Assembly: GCF_013823285.1 (NCBI RefSeq)
Contig: NZ_PNLV01000017.1
Span: 1-35,594, forward strand
Length of the DNA stretch: 35,594 nucleotides
DNA from: Brevundimonas sp.
GTDB taxonomy: Bacteria; Pseudomonadota; Alphaproteobacteria; Caulobacterales; Caulobacteraceae
Direction of reading: 5' to 3'
Position numbers and translations under genes: made by a program. The notes beneath the pieces are model-generated. The model had not been told where the DNA came from. It made no database searches and saw only the letters and a list, made by a program, of their open reading frames with translations. This document shows positions 1-7,941 of this stretch, piece after piece; positions within the stretch are counted from its first letter, which is position 1; every line of letters starts with the position of its first letter.

Positions 1-1
1 G

Positions 2-352
2 CCGCCTCCGGCGCCGGCCGCCGAGCAGTTCGTGGTCTACTTCGACTGGGATCGCTCGGACCTGACCGCGGAAGCGCGCAACGTGGTGACCGCCGCGGCC
101 AACCACGCCCGTTCGGGCAGCCCGACCCGCGTGCTGATCGTTGGTCACACCGACACCTCGGGTTCGGCCCAGTACAACATGGGTCTGTCCCAGCGCCGGG
201 CCCGCACCGTGGCTGACGCCCTGGTCGCCCAAGGTGTCTCCGGCGGGGTCGTCCAGCTGGACGCCCGCGGTGAAACCGATCTGGCCCGTCCGACCGCGGA
301 CGGCGTGCGTGAGCCGCTCAACCGGCGCGCCACCATCGACATCAACTTCTAA
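2..352 (+). CDS. OmpA-family C-terminal domain protein (5' partial)
   Basis: Only the C-terminal part of this gene is in the window; the reading frame is open from base 2. A short Pro/Ala-rich linker (PPPAPAAEQ) leads into an OmpA/MotB-type peptidoglycan-binding domain that starts at FVVYFDWDRSDLT. The hallmark peptidoglycan-contact regions are visible: GHTDTSGS, NMGLSQRRARTVADAL and PLNRRATIDI near the end. In this family the domain binds meso-diaminopimelate in the cell wall and anchors an outer-membrane barrel or lipoprotein. The missing N-terminus could be a beta-barrel (OmpA), a lipoprotein (Pal-like) or another envelope module, so the full protein type cannot be decided. An intrinsic terminator follows at 422-456. 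Confidence 0.9.
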   Translation, partial: PPPAPAAEQFVVYFDWDRSDLTAEARNVVTAAANHARSGSPTRVLIVGHTDTSGSAQYNMGLSQRRARTVADALVAQGVSGGVVQLDARGETDLARPTADGVREPLNRRATIDINF

Positions 353-421
353 GAGCCTACCCCTCCCGGCCTCGGTCGGGAGGGACGCTCGGATGTCGAC
401 GGCCATCGGCCAGGACTTCAG

Positions 422-456
422 AACGCCCGCCCGGCTCACGCCAGGCGGGCGTTTTT
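422..456 (+). terminator. Intrinsic terminator of the OmpA-type gene
   Basis: A 10-bp perfect stem (AACGCCCGCC at 422-431 with GGCGGGCGTT at 444-453) and a 12-base loop run into TTTTT. A second GC-rich hairpin, CCCTCCC/GGGAGGG at 361-384, lies directly after the stop codon without a T-run and may only protect the mRNA end. Confidence 0.85.
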
Positions 457-741
457 CTTGCGCGGCCGTGTCGACAGGCTGCATTTGATCCTCGCCAGGT
501 GAGGGGAGAACAAACGTCCGTATACGGTTGAATTGATTAGTGTCTCTGCGCACGGTTTGAACGCCTTAACCCCTGCTCAATGTTGCTGCACTGCAACACA
601 ACGGGCCCTGTCACAAAAACGAGGCATATCTGTCTTCCGAGTGTCGGGAGTGAGGCCTAAACGGCGCCTATCCATCATGGTCGTACGCATCATCATCGCC
701 CGCCGGGCGCTGCACGACCGCAGAGAGGGGATACTCTGAGA
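457..741 (+). promoter_or_regulatory. Upstream region of the TonB-dependent receptor with an 18-bp palindrome
   Basis: This 285-base stretch has no convincing gene. It is less GC-rich than its surroundings, as expected of a promoter region. A perfect inverted repeat, TGTTGC-N6-GCAACA, lies at 581-598, about 145 bases before the receptor start, and could be an operator. A purine-rich ribosome-binding stretch (AGAGAGGGG) ends about 11 bases before the ATG at 742. No clear -35/-10 pair, Fur box or riboswitch fold could be assigned by eye. Confidence 0.45.
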
Positions 742-3090
742 ATGAGACTCAACCATCTGGCCTACGGCGCCTCCGCCGTCGTCATCGCCCTGGCCGCGGC
801 CTCGGCCGCCTCAGCCCAATCCACCGGCACCCTCGCCGCCGAAGGCACGACCGAAGTCGACGAACTCGTCATCACCGGCGTGCGCGGCCCGCGCTCGCTG
901 GCTGGCGCCATCGTCGCCGAACAGGAGCCCAAGTCGCGCTCCACCATTACCCAGGAATACATCAGCAGCCAGGTCGCCGGTCAGAGCGTCCTTAACTCGA
1001 TCAACCTGGTCCCGGGCGTCAACTTCACCAACAACGACGCCTACGGCTCGTCGGGAGGCGACATCACCATGCGCGGCTTCGATTCGGCGCGCATCTCGCT
1101 GACCGCCGACGGCATCCCGCTGAACGACACCGGCAACTACGCCATCTATTCCAACCAGCAGTTGGACCCGGAACTGATCGAGCGCGTAGGCGTGAACCTG
1201 GGCACCACCGACGTGGACAGCCCGACCGCCTCCGCCACCGGCGGCACCGTCAACTACATCACCCGTCGTCCCTCGCGCGAGCCCGGCCTGATCGTTCAGC
1301 CGTCGGTCGGCGGCGAGAACTACGGCCGCATCTTCGCGCTGGTCGAAACCGGTGAGTTCGGCCCCTGGGGCACCCGCGCCTGGGCGTCCGTCTCGCGCAC
1401 CGAGTACGACCACTTCAAGGATCCGGGCGGCATTCAGAAGACCCAGTACAACGGCCGCATCTTCCAGCCCCTGGGCGACAACGGCGACTTCCTCTCGCTG
1501 GTGGCCCACTACAACGAGAACCGCAACAGCTTCACGCGCCGCGTGTCCCTGCAGCAGTTCCGAGACGGCGAGGCCTTCGATACGGTCAATTCGCTGGCCG
1601 CGTCCTACACCAGCATCAACCCGTCCAATACCGGCAACATCCGCGGTCAGTCGCGCTTCACTCTCAGCGACAGCCTGACGCTGACCATCGACCCCTCGTT
1701 CCAGTACGTCCTGGCCAACGGCGGCGGCACCCAGACGATCAACGAAACCGACGCCCAGATCCGTGGCAACAGCGGCGCCGCCGGCGTTGACCTCAACGGT
1801 AACGGCGTGATCGGCGACACCGTCGTCCTCCACCGCCCCAACAATACGCAGACCCACCGTTATGGCGTGACCAGCTCGCTGATCTGGCAGCCCAACGACA
1901 ACAACCAGTTCCGCGCTGCCTACACCTACGACTATGGTGATCACCGTCAGACCGGTGAAATGGGCTTTCTGGACGAGTTCGGCCGCCCGCTGAACGTCTT
2001 CGCCGGCCGCAAGGGCCCGCGGGTGGAACTGCCAGATGGCACCATCCTGCGCCGTCGTGACCGTCAGTCCTACGCGACCCTGAACCAGATCGCGCTGGAG
2101 TACCGCGGCACGTTCATGGACGACACCGTCGACCTGGTGCTGGGCGTCCGCGCGCCGTACTTCGACCGTGAGCTGAACAACTACTGCTATCAGCGCGACA
2201 CCTTCAACGCCTACTGCACCACCCAGGCCCCCTCGGCGCCCGACGCTGACGGCTTCGTCACGTTCCCGGTCTCGGCGCTGAACCCCAACGCTGGTAACCT
2301 GTACGGCACGCCGCGCTCGTTCGAGAAGTCGTACGACGCCGTCCTGCCGAACCTGGGCCTGAACTGGCGCTTTGCCCCGAACCACATCCTGTACGGCAGC
2401 TACGCCGAGGGCTTCTCGGCCCCGCGCACCGACGACCTGTACGATCGCGTGATCCCTAACCCGGAGCCGGAAACCACGGACTCCTACGACCTGGGCTATC
2501 GCTTCCAGTCGGCGTCGGTGATCGCCTCGGTGGCCATCTGGCGCACGGACTACGCCAACCGCATCGTCCGCACCTTTGACGAAGCGGAAAACCTGTTCCT
2601 GACGCGCAACGTGGGCGACGTGACCCTGCAAGGTATCGACGGCCAGATCGGCTACTCGCCCATCGACGCCCTGACCCTGTACGGCTCGTTCACCTACACC
2701 GACAGCGAGGTGCATAACGACCTGCCCAGCAGCGGCGGGGCCGTTGTCCCGACCGCCGGCAACCAGCTGGTCGAGACGCCCGACTGGCAGTTCGGTTTCC
2801 GCGCCGACTATGAAATCGGCGACTGGAACCTGGGCCTCCAAGGCAAGTATGTCGGTGAGCGTTTCGCCAACGACATCAACACCGAAGTGGCCCCCGACTA
2901 CACCATCTGGGACCTGGACGTCCGCTACCGCCTCAACGGCCTGGGCACCGACTCCTGGCTGCAGCTGAACGTGGTCAATCTGCTGGACGAGGAGTATCTG
3001 GCCGATATCTCCACGTCGACGTCGGGCAATGCCGCGTATCAACTGGGCGCGCCGCGCACTGCCATGCTGACCCTCCGCGCCGCCTTCTAA
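742..3090 (+). CDS. TonB-dependent receptor
   Basis: This 782-residue outer-membrane receptor imports an unidentified ligand using TonB/ExbBD energy. Residues 1-25 form a Sec signal peptide (hydrophobic AVVIALAAASAASA). A TonB-box-like segment, VDELVITG, follows at residues 39-46. The plug domain runs to about residue 175 (LNSINLVPGVNFTNNDAYG, ITMRGFDSARISLTADGIPL, GGTVNYITRR). The rest is a 22-strand-type barrel ending in Phe, as barrel-assembly substrates do. Its length is normal for the family. A loop containing NNYCYQRDTFNAYC has two cysteines that could form a disulfide. The neighbouring aguA-aguB genes are separated by a strong terminator, so they are not evidence for a polyamine ligand. 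Ligand assignment is not possible from sequence alone. Confidence 0.95.
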   Translation: MRLNHLAYGASAVVIALAAASAASAQSTGTLAAEGTTEVDELVITGVRGPRSLAGAIVAEQEPKSRSTITQEYISSQVAGQSVLNSINLVPGVNFTNNDAYGSSGGDITMRGFDSARISLTADGIPLNDTGNYAIYSNQQLDPELIERVGVNLGTTDVDSPTASATGGTVNYITRRPSREPGLIVQPSVGGENYGRIFALVETGEFGPWGTRAWASVSRTEYDHFKDPGGIQKTQYNGRIFQPLGDNGDFLSLVAHYNENRNSFTRRVSLQQFRDGEAFDTVNSLAASYTSINPSNTGNIRGQSRFTLSDSLTLTIDPSFQYVLANGGGTQTINETDAQIRGNSGAAGVDLNGNGVIGDTVVLHRPNNTQTHRYGVTSSLIWQPNDNNQFRAAYTYDYGDHRQTGEMGFLDEFGRPLNVFAGRKGPRVELPDGTILRRRDRQSYATLNQIALEYRGTFMDDTVDLVLGVRAPYFDRELNNYCYQRDTFNAYCTTQAPSAPDADGFVTFPVSALNPNAGNLYGTPRSFEKSYDAVLPNLGLNWRFAPNHILYGSYAEGFSAPRTDDLYDRVIPNPEPETTDSYDLGYRFQSASVIASVAIWRTDYANRIVRTFDEAENLFLTRNVGDVTLQGIDGQIGYSPIDALTLYGSFTYTDSEVHNDLPSSGGAVVPTAGNQLVETPDWQFGFRADYEIGDWNLGLQGKYVGERFANDINTEVAPDYTIWDLDVRYRLNGLGTDSWLQLNVVNLLDEEYLADISTSTSGNAAYQLGAPRTAMLTLRAAF

Positions 3091-3112
3091 GGCAGCAGAC
3101 AGCACAAGGGAC

Positions 3113-3141
3113 AAGGGCGGGCCTTCGGGTCCGCCCTTTTT
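3113..3141 (+). terminator. Intrinsic terminator of the TonB-dependent receptor
   Basis: AAGGGCGG (3113-3120) pairs with CCGCCCTT (3131-3138), extended by a G-U pair and a C(UUCG)G tetraloop, and is followed by TTTTT and TCTTT. It insulates the receptor from aguA. Confidence 0.9.
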
Positions 3142-3223
3142 CTTTGGACGCCCGACAGGTTGAATGGAGCGGTGGGCGTGGCTATCTGCGCGCGCCACCC
3201 CTTTCGCGTTTCAGGATCCCGCC

Positions 3224-4221
3224 ATGACTGTCATTCCCGCCGAGTGGAGCCCGCATCGCGCCATGTGGGTCGGCTGGCCCAGTCATGGCGAGTTGTGGGA
3301 GGAGAACCTCGAACCGGCTCAGGCCGAGGTGGAGGCCCTGGTCCGCGCCCTGGCCGGGCCGGGCCGCGAACAGGTCCGCCTGCTGGTGGGCAAGGCCGAG
3401 GCGCTGGATGACGCCCGTGCCCGCTTCGCCGACGTGGCGAACGTCGAGGTGGTGGATGGCCGTTTCGGCGACATCTGGCTGCGCGACACGGGGCCGATCT
3501 TCGACGCGAACGGCGTCGCCCACGCCTTCGAATTCAATGGCTGGGGCGGCAAATACGAGCTGGAGCACGATGACACCGTCGCGCTTCAGATCGCCGCCCA
3601 CGCCCGCGCGGCCCTGACGCCCCACGCCTTCATCCTGGAAGGCGGCGCCGTGGATCACGACGGCGCTGGCACGATCCTGACCACCCGCCAGTGCGTGCTG
3701 AACTCCAACCGTAACGCCGATTGGGAGAACGAAGCGGATGCTGAGGCGGCTCTGTCGACATCATTGGGTGCAGGGCGCGTGGTTTGGCTTAACGATGGCC
3801 TGTTCAACGACCATACGGACGGCCATGTCGATAACCTGGCTCGCTTCGTCGCGCCCGGCGTCGTGGCCTGTCCGGTAGCTTGGGGACGGAAAGATCCCAA
3901 TGCTGATGCCTATGACCACGCGGCGGCAATTTTGGCCGGTGAAGTCGACAACCTCGGCAACAAGCTGAGGGTCCTCCGCATCCCGTCGCCCGGCCTGGTC
4001 GTGGACGAGGATGAAAAGGTGATCCCCGCCAGCCACATGAATTTCCTCATCGCCAACGGGGCGGTGATCGTGCCCACATATGGCGATGAGACCGCCGCGC
4101 GTCTGGCCTGCGAGGCCCTGGCCACGGTCATCACCGATCGCCAGATCATCCCCCTGCCGTCCCTCGCCATCCTGTCCGGCGGCGGATCCTTCCACTGCAT
4201 CACCCAGCAGGAGCCCGCCTG

Positions 4222-4222
<1 letters not shown>
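3224..4222 (+). CDS. aguA: Agmatine deiminase
   Basis: This enzyme hydrolyses agmatine to N-carbamoylputrescine and ammonia, the first step from agmatine to putrescine, in the cytoplasm. The 332-residue product carries the guanidino-group-modifying signatures of the agmatine deiminase branch: WLRDTGP at 85-91, FNGWGGKY at 104-111, ILEGGAVDHDG from 137, HTDGHVDNLARF from 197, and the catalytic cysteine C325 in GGGSFHCITQQ. The ATG at 3224 was chosen because homology begins at MTVIPAEWSPHRAMWVGWP; an in-frame ATG at 3164 would add 20 residues that do not look conserved. The stop overlaps the aguB start (TGATG), so the two genes are translationally coupled. No arginine decarboxylase that would make agmatine is in the window. 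Confidence 0.95.
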
Positions 4223-5084
<862 letters not shown>

Positions 5085-5088
<4 letters not shown>

Positions 5089-6062
5089 AACCTGCGCTGG
5101 ACCCGGTTGTCCTCGACCACATTGCCCGAGGCGCCGTCGCCATCGTCCACACTGCTGCCGAAGGGATGACCGGCGTCGGCGTCGCAGTAGCGCCGGTTTC
5201 CTTCGCGCGACCCGACCACCACGGCGCGGGCGGGGCCGAACCATGACGCCCGGAAGCTGTTGCCGGTGATACGGTTGTTCGACGGTGTCTGATGCCGGAC
5301 GATGCCGTCCTCGCCGCAGTTGCGGTACAGAAACACGCCGCCCCTGTTGATCAGGCCGCCCGCGCTGAGGTGGATGGTGTTGCCGCTGACGACGTTGCCC
5401 GCCGAGCCATCCACGGCGATGACCTCGCGCCCGGTGCGCACGGCGATGATGTTGTCGCTCAGCACGTTCAGGCCGCTCTCGGCGTCCAGATAGATGGCTG
5501 TGGACACCGACCGCCCCTCCAGCCGCGACCCGGTCAGGCTCAGGCCGGTGACGCCGGGCCCCACATAGAGCGGAATGGAGCCCGTCCCGGTCAGGGTCAC
5601 GTCCTCGAGACGCACCGTCGTCGGCGCGGCGGCCTGCAGGCGTCCGGTGTGGCCCGCCCTGTACGAGGACTGCCGCAGCTCGTCCATCCGCTGGCCGGCG
5701 CCGACTCCCCACACCCGGATCGCGCCGTGCACCTTACAGCCCTGGATCAGGATGTTGCGCGGTCGGCTCCAGTCCTGCCCCTCACGCCGCGACCAGATGG
5801 CGATGGTGGGCGTGCGGGTGGTGGTGGCTTGACCGGCGCGCCCGACCACCGCCCTGTCGCAGATCAGCCCCGCGCCCGAGGCCTCCGTTCCCTCGATCAG
5901 CACGCGACGGGTCACGCGGTCTCCCGGGCCGAGCCGCGCCCGACATGTCAGGCGAACCGGGGGATCATCATGGGTTCCGGGCGCCAGAAGGGCCGCCGTC
6001 TCCTCGGCCGAACAGGACCGCGCGGGCGGTTCGGCCGCCAGCTGCAGGGCGATCAGGGCCAC
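5085..6062 (-). CDS. Exported right-handed parallel beta-helix protein
   Basis: The 325-residue product has a short hydrophobic N-terminus (ALIALQLAA) followed by EPPARSC, suggesting export. The rest is Asn/Gly/Val-rich with recurring coil-like segments such as GNVVSGNTIHLSAGG, SDNIIAVRTG and NRITGNSFRAS. These are typical of right-handed parallel beta-helix (PbH1 / NosD-like) repeats found in polysaccharide lyases and surface proteins. Catalytic residues cannot be assigned. The start is uncertain: GTG at 6062 lies just after the stop of the upstream phosphatase gene, and the hydrophobic stretch continues upstream (ILTLLVALIALQLAA) without another ATG. Four cysteines may form disulfides. It is last in a minus-strand unit with an acid phosphatase and a lipoprotein. 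Substrate is unknown. Confidence 0.75.
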
Positions 6063-6070
6063 CAGCAGGG

Positions 6071-6892
6071 TCAGGATGGGGTCTGCCCGAGGGCGACGCG
6101 CTCCGCCGCGCAGCCCGGATTGAGCCGCCCCAGCGTGCGCGCCTGAGCCAGCTCAACGCGGGCGGCGGCCAGATCGGCCTGATAGTCCGGCGTCATCCGC
6201 ACGGCCTCGAACAGGGCGACTCCCAGCCTCTGGCCCGCCGCCACGTCGGACGGATAGTGCAGGGCGCAGACCACGCGGCTGACGCCGATCTCGTCGCCGA
6301 TGCGGATCAGGGCCCCGGCCTGATCGGGCGCGACCTCGGCCATGATCCGCCCCCACAGGGCCCCGACCGTGGCGTGGCCTGACGGGTGCGAGGCGGTGGA
6401 CCTCAGGTCGTCATCCACCCGAATGCAGGCGCGGCGCTCCGGATCATCAGCCACGGGCCGCGCGCGGAAACCCACAGCCTTGGCCGCATTGGAGGCGACC
6501 GACGCATCCCGCAGGGACCGGGCAAGCAGGCGCCCGACCGCTGGCGGCGGATCATCGGCAAGGCGCGTGTTCAGGGGGCAGTCGAAATGCTGGAGGGCCA
6601 GATGCGGCCGCACTTCCGCATGGATCTGGGCCAGGCGCCAGCGGTCGCTGTCCTCCAGCGCCATCCAGCTCAGCGACTCGCTCTGATCCGCCTCGGCTTC
6701 AGAGGAACCCGCTGTCACAGGCGGAGGGACCGCAGCGGCCAGTGACGCCAACGCATCGGAGGCGAGATATGACTGCGGCGCCTGTGCTGGCGCTTCGACA
6801 TGGGACGGGGCAGGAAAGGACGCGTTGACGGAGCAGCCGCCTGTCAGCAAGGCGACGATGAGCGCCCCGGCAAGCCGGCGCTCCTGTCTCAT
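6071..6892 (-). CDS. Class A non-specific acid phosphatase (PAP2 superfamily), probable lipoprotein
   Basis: This 273-residue protein should release phosphate from organic monoesters outside the cytoplasm. The complete three-part PAP2 signature is present: K138-x6-R145-P146 (KAVGFRARP), PSGH at 170-173 (SHPSGHA), and S205-R206-x5-H212-x3-D216 (SRVVCALHYPSD). This spacing matches bacterial class A acid phosphatases of the PhoN type. The N-terminus MRQERRLAGALIVALLTGGC ends in a lipobox-like cysteine at position 20, so it is probably lipidated. A Pro/Ala-rich linker (about 25-75) precedes the catalytic domain. Its start overlaps the stop of the upstream lipoprotein gene by ATGA, and the beta-helix gene follows within 10 bases, so the three are very likely one operon. 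Confidence 0.9.
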   Translation of the reverse strand: MRQERRLAGALIVALLTGGCSVNASFPAPSHVEAPAQAPQSYLASDALASLAAAVPPPVTAGSSEAEADQSESLSWMALEDSDRWRLAQIHAEVRPHLALQHFDCPLNTRLADDPPPAVGRLLARSLRDASVASNAAKAVGFRARPVADDPERRACIRVDDDLRSTASHPSGHATVGALWGRIMAEVAPDQAGALIRIGDEIGVSRVVCALHYPSDVAAGQRLGVALFEAVRMTPDYQADLAAARVELAQARTLGRLNPGCAAERVALGQTPS

Positions 6893-7416
6893 CCCCCGGC
6901 GCTCCAGACCAACTGGACCGATGTTCCGCCCTCCTGGCCGGGCGTGGCGAAGACCGACAGGTTGCCGCCGTCGGCGGTGGAATGGGCGCCGTAGGCTCGC
7001 GCGTCGCCCTGGTTCATGGCCATGACCGAGGCCAGGCCCTCGGCCTCGGCGCGGGCCCGATGGAAAGCGATCACCGCATCGGGCGAGGCGGTGGTCACAT
7101 AGGTCACGATGCCGCCTGCTCGGGCTTCGCCTTCGGCCGGCGCTGCATCCTCGTCGATCACGCCGCCAGGGTAGATGACTGCGAAAGCCGGGGCGTCGGG
7201 CGCCGCCAGACGCGCCTCGGCATCGACCGGGGTCGCCGCCTCGGTGGAGGCCGTCGGCGTCGCCGCGTCTCCGGCGGCCGTCGCTTCGTCCCCAGCGGCG
7301 GTTTCAGCCGCAGCGCTCGAGTCGGCCTCCGCCCCGGGTGATTCAGGATCACCGCCGCCGCAGGCGCTCGCGCCGAACAGGACAAGGGCGGCAAGGCCCA
7401 GGCTCAGACGCCTCAT
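6889..7416 (-). CDS. Hypothetical lipoprotein, first gene of the beta-helix/phosphatase unit
   Basis: The family is not recognised. The 175-residue product begins with a clear lipoprotein signal (MRRLSLGLAALVLFGASAC; lipobox ASAC with Cys19), then a low-complexity Ala/Glu/Thr/Asp-rich linker to about residue 70. A small globular region of about 100 residues follows (FAVIYPGGVIDED, GGIVTYVTTASPDAVIAFHRA, GTSVQLVWSAGG). The middle part, a beta-strand followed by a helix starting SPDAVIAFHRARAEAEGL, resembles small envelope domains of unknown function. It overlaps the phosphatase start by ATGA and probably leads the operon. Confidence 0.8.
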   Translation of the reverse strand: MRRLSLGLAALVLFGASACGGGDPESPGAEADSSAAAETAAGDEATAAGDAATPTASTEAATPVDAEARLAAPDAPAFAVIYPGGVIDEDAAPAEGEARAGGIVTYVTTASPDAVIAFHRARAEAEGLASVMAMNQGDARAYGAHSTADGGNLSVFATPGQEGGTSVQLVWSAGG

Positions 7417-7485
7417 GAAGACCGTCCTCTATCAATACGGGGGCTACCGTGGCGCATCGCCGTGAGCCGGGCAAGCGGATCGTGA

Positions 7486-7806
7486 TCAACCGGTGGCGGC
7501 GTCCGCATCATCTCCGGGTCCGCCTCGGCGGCCGGTGTTCCGCACAGCGCCGGCGGCGTCCTGGTCACCCTCGTCCTCAGCGGCGGCCATGCCTTCTGTG
7601 GTCAGGACACGATCGATGGCCTCCTGGTCAGGATCGATGTCGGAACCGGACGCCGAGCCGCCACGAAGCGACCCCGCCCGGGTGTCAGATCCGCCGTTGG
7701 TTCCCGTAAGGGCTTGATCCAGGGTTTCCGTCAGATGGTCCGGAGTGCGGCCCAGATCGGGCTTCTCGCCGTGGTCGGAGGGCTGTTTTGTCGTCTCATC
7801 GTTCAT
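7486..7806 (-). CDS. Small acidic, probably disordered protein of unknown function
   Basis: The 106-residue product is rich in Asp, Glu, Gly and Ala with few hydrophobic residues (MNDETTKQPSDHGEKPDL at the start, GRRGGPGDDADAATG at the end), so it is probably intrinsically disordered. The ATG at 7806 is preceded by a good AGGAG site 7-8 bases upstream, which decides it over a longer in-frame reading from 7857. It is separated by 69 bases from the downstream lipoprotein gene. It lies divergent to the DUF305 protein gene at 7942, so the 135 bases between them should hold both promoters. No function can be assigned; the ribosome-binding site is the main support for its being real. Confidence 0.65.
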   Translation of the reverse strand: MNDETTKQPSDHGEKPDLGRTPDHLTETLDQALTGTNGGSDTRAGSLRGGSASGSDIDPDQEAIDRVLTTEGMAAAEDEGDQDAAGAVRNTGRRGGPGDDADAATG

Positions 7807-7941
7807 GACAATTCTCCTGTAACGACACAAAGCGCGGTCGAGGCGGCGGTTCCGCACAGGCGCAAGGTTGCGTCCTTTTCACGCAGCCCCCTGAAATGTC
7901 ATGCTAGGCTTGACCAAGGTTCACTCTGCGTGGGGTTTTTC

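Noticed and set aside
361-384. CCCTCCC/GGGAGGG hairpin after the OmpA-type gene
   Set aside because: No T-run follows, and a better terminator lies at 422-456.
533-739. A 68-codon plus-strand frame before the TonB-dependent receptor
   Set aside because: Non-ATG start, no ribosome-binding site and no recognisable protein character; it covers the likely promoter region.
811-3198. A 795-codon open frame on the minus strand
   Set aside because: It lies entirely antisense to the TonB-dependent receptor, has no recognisable domain and repetitive Val/Gly/Ala/Arg composition; it is a GC-rich shadow frame.
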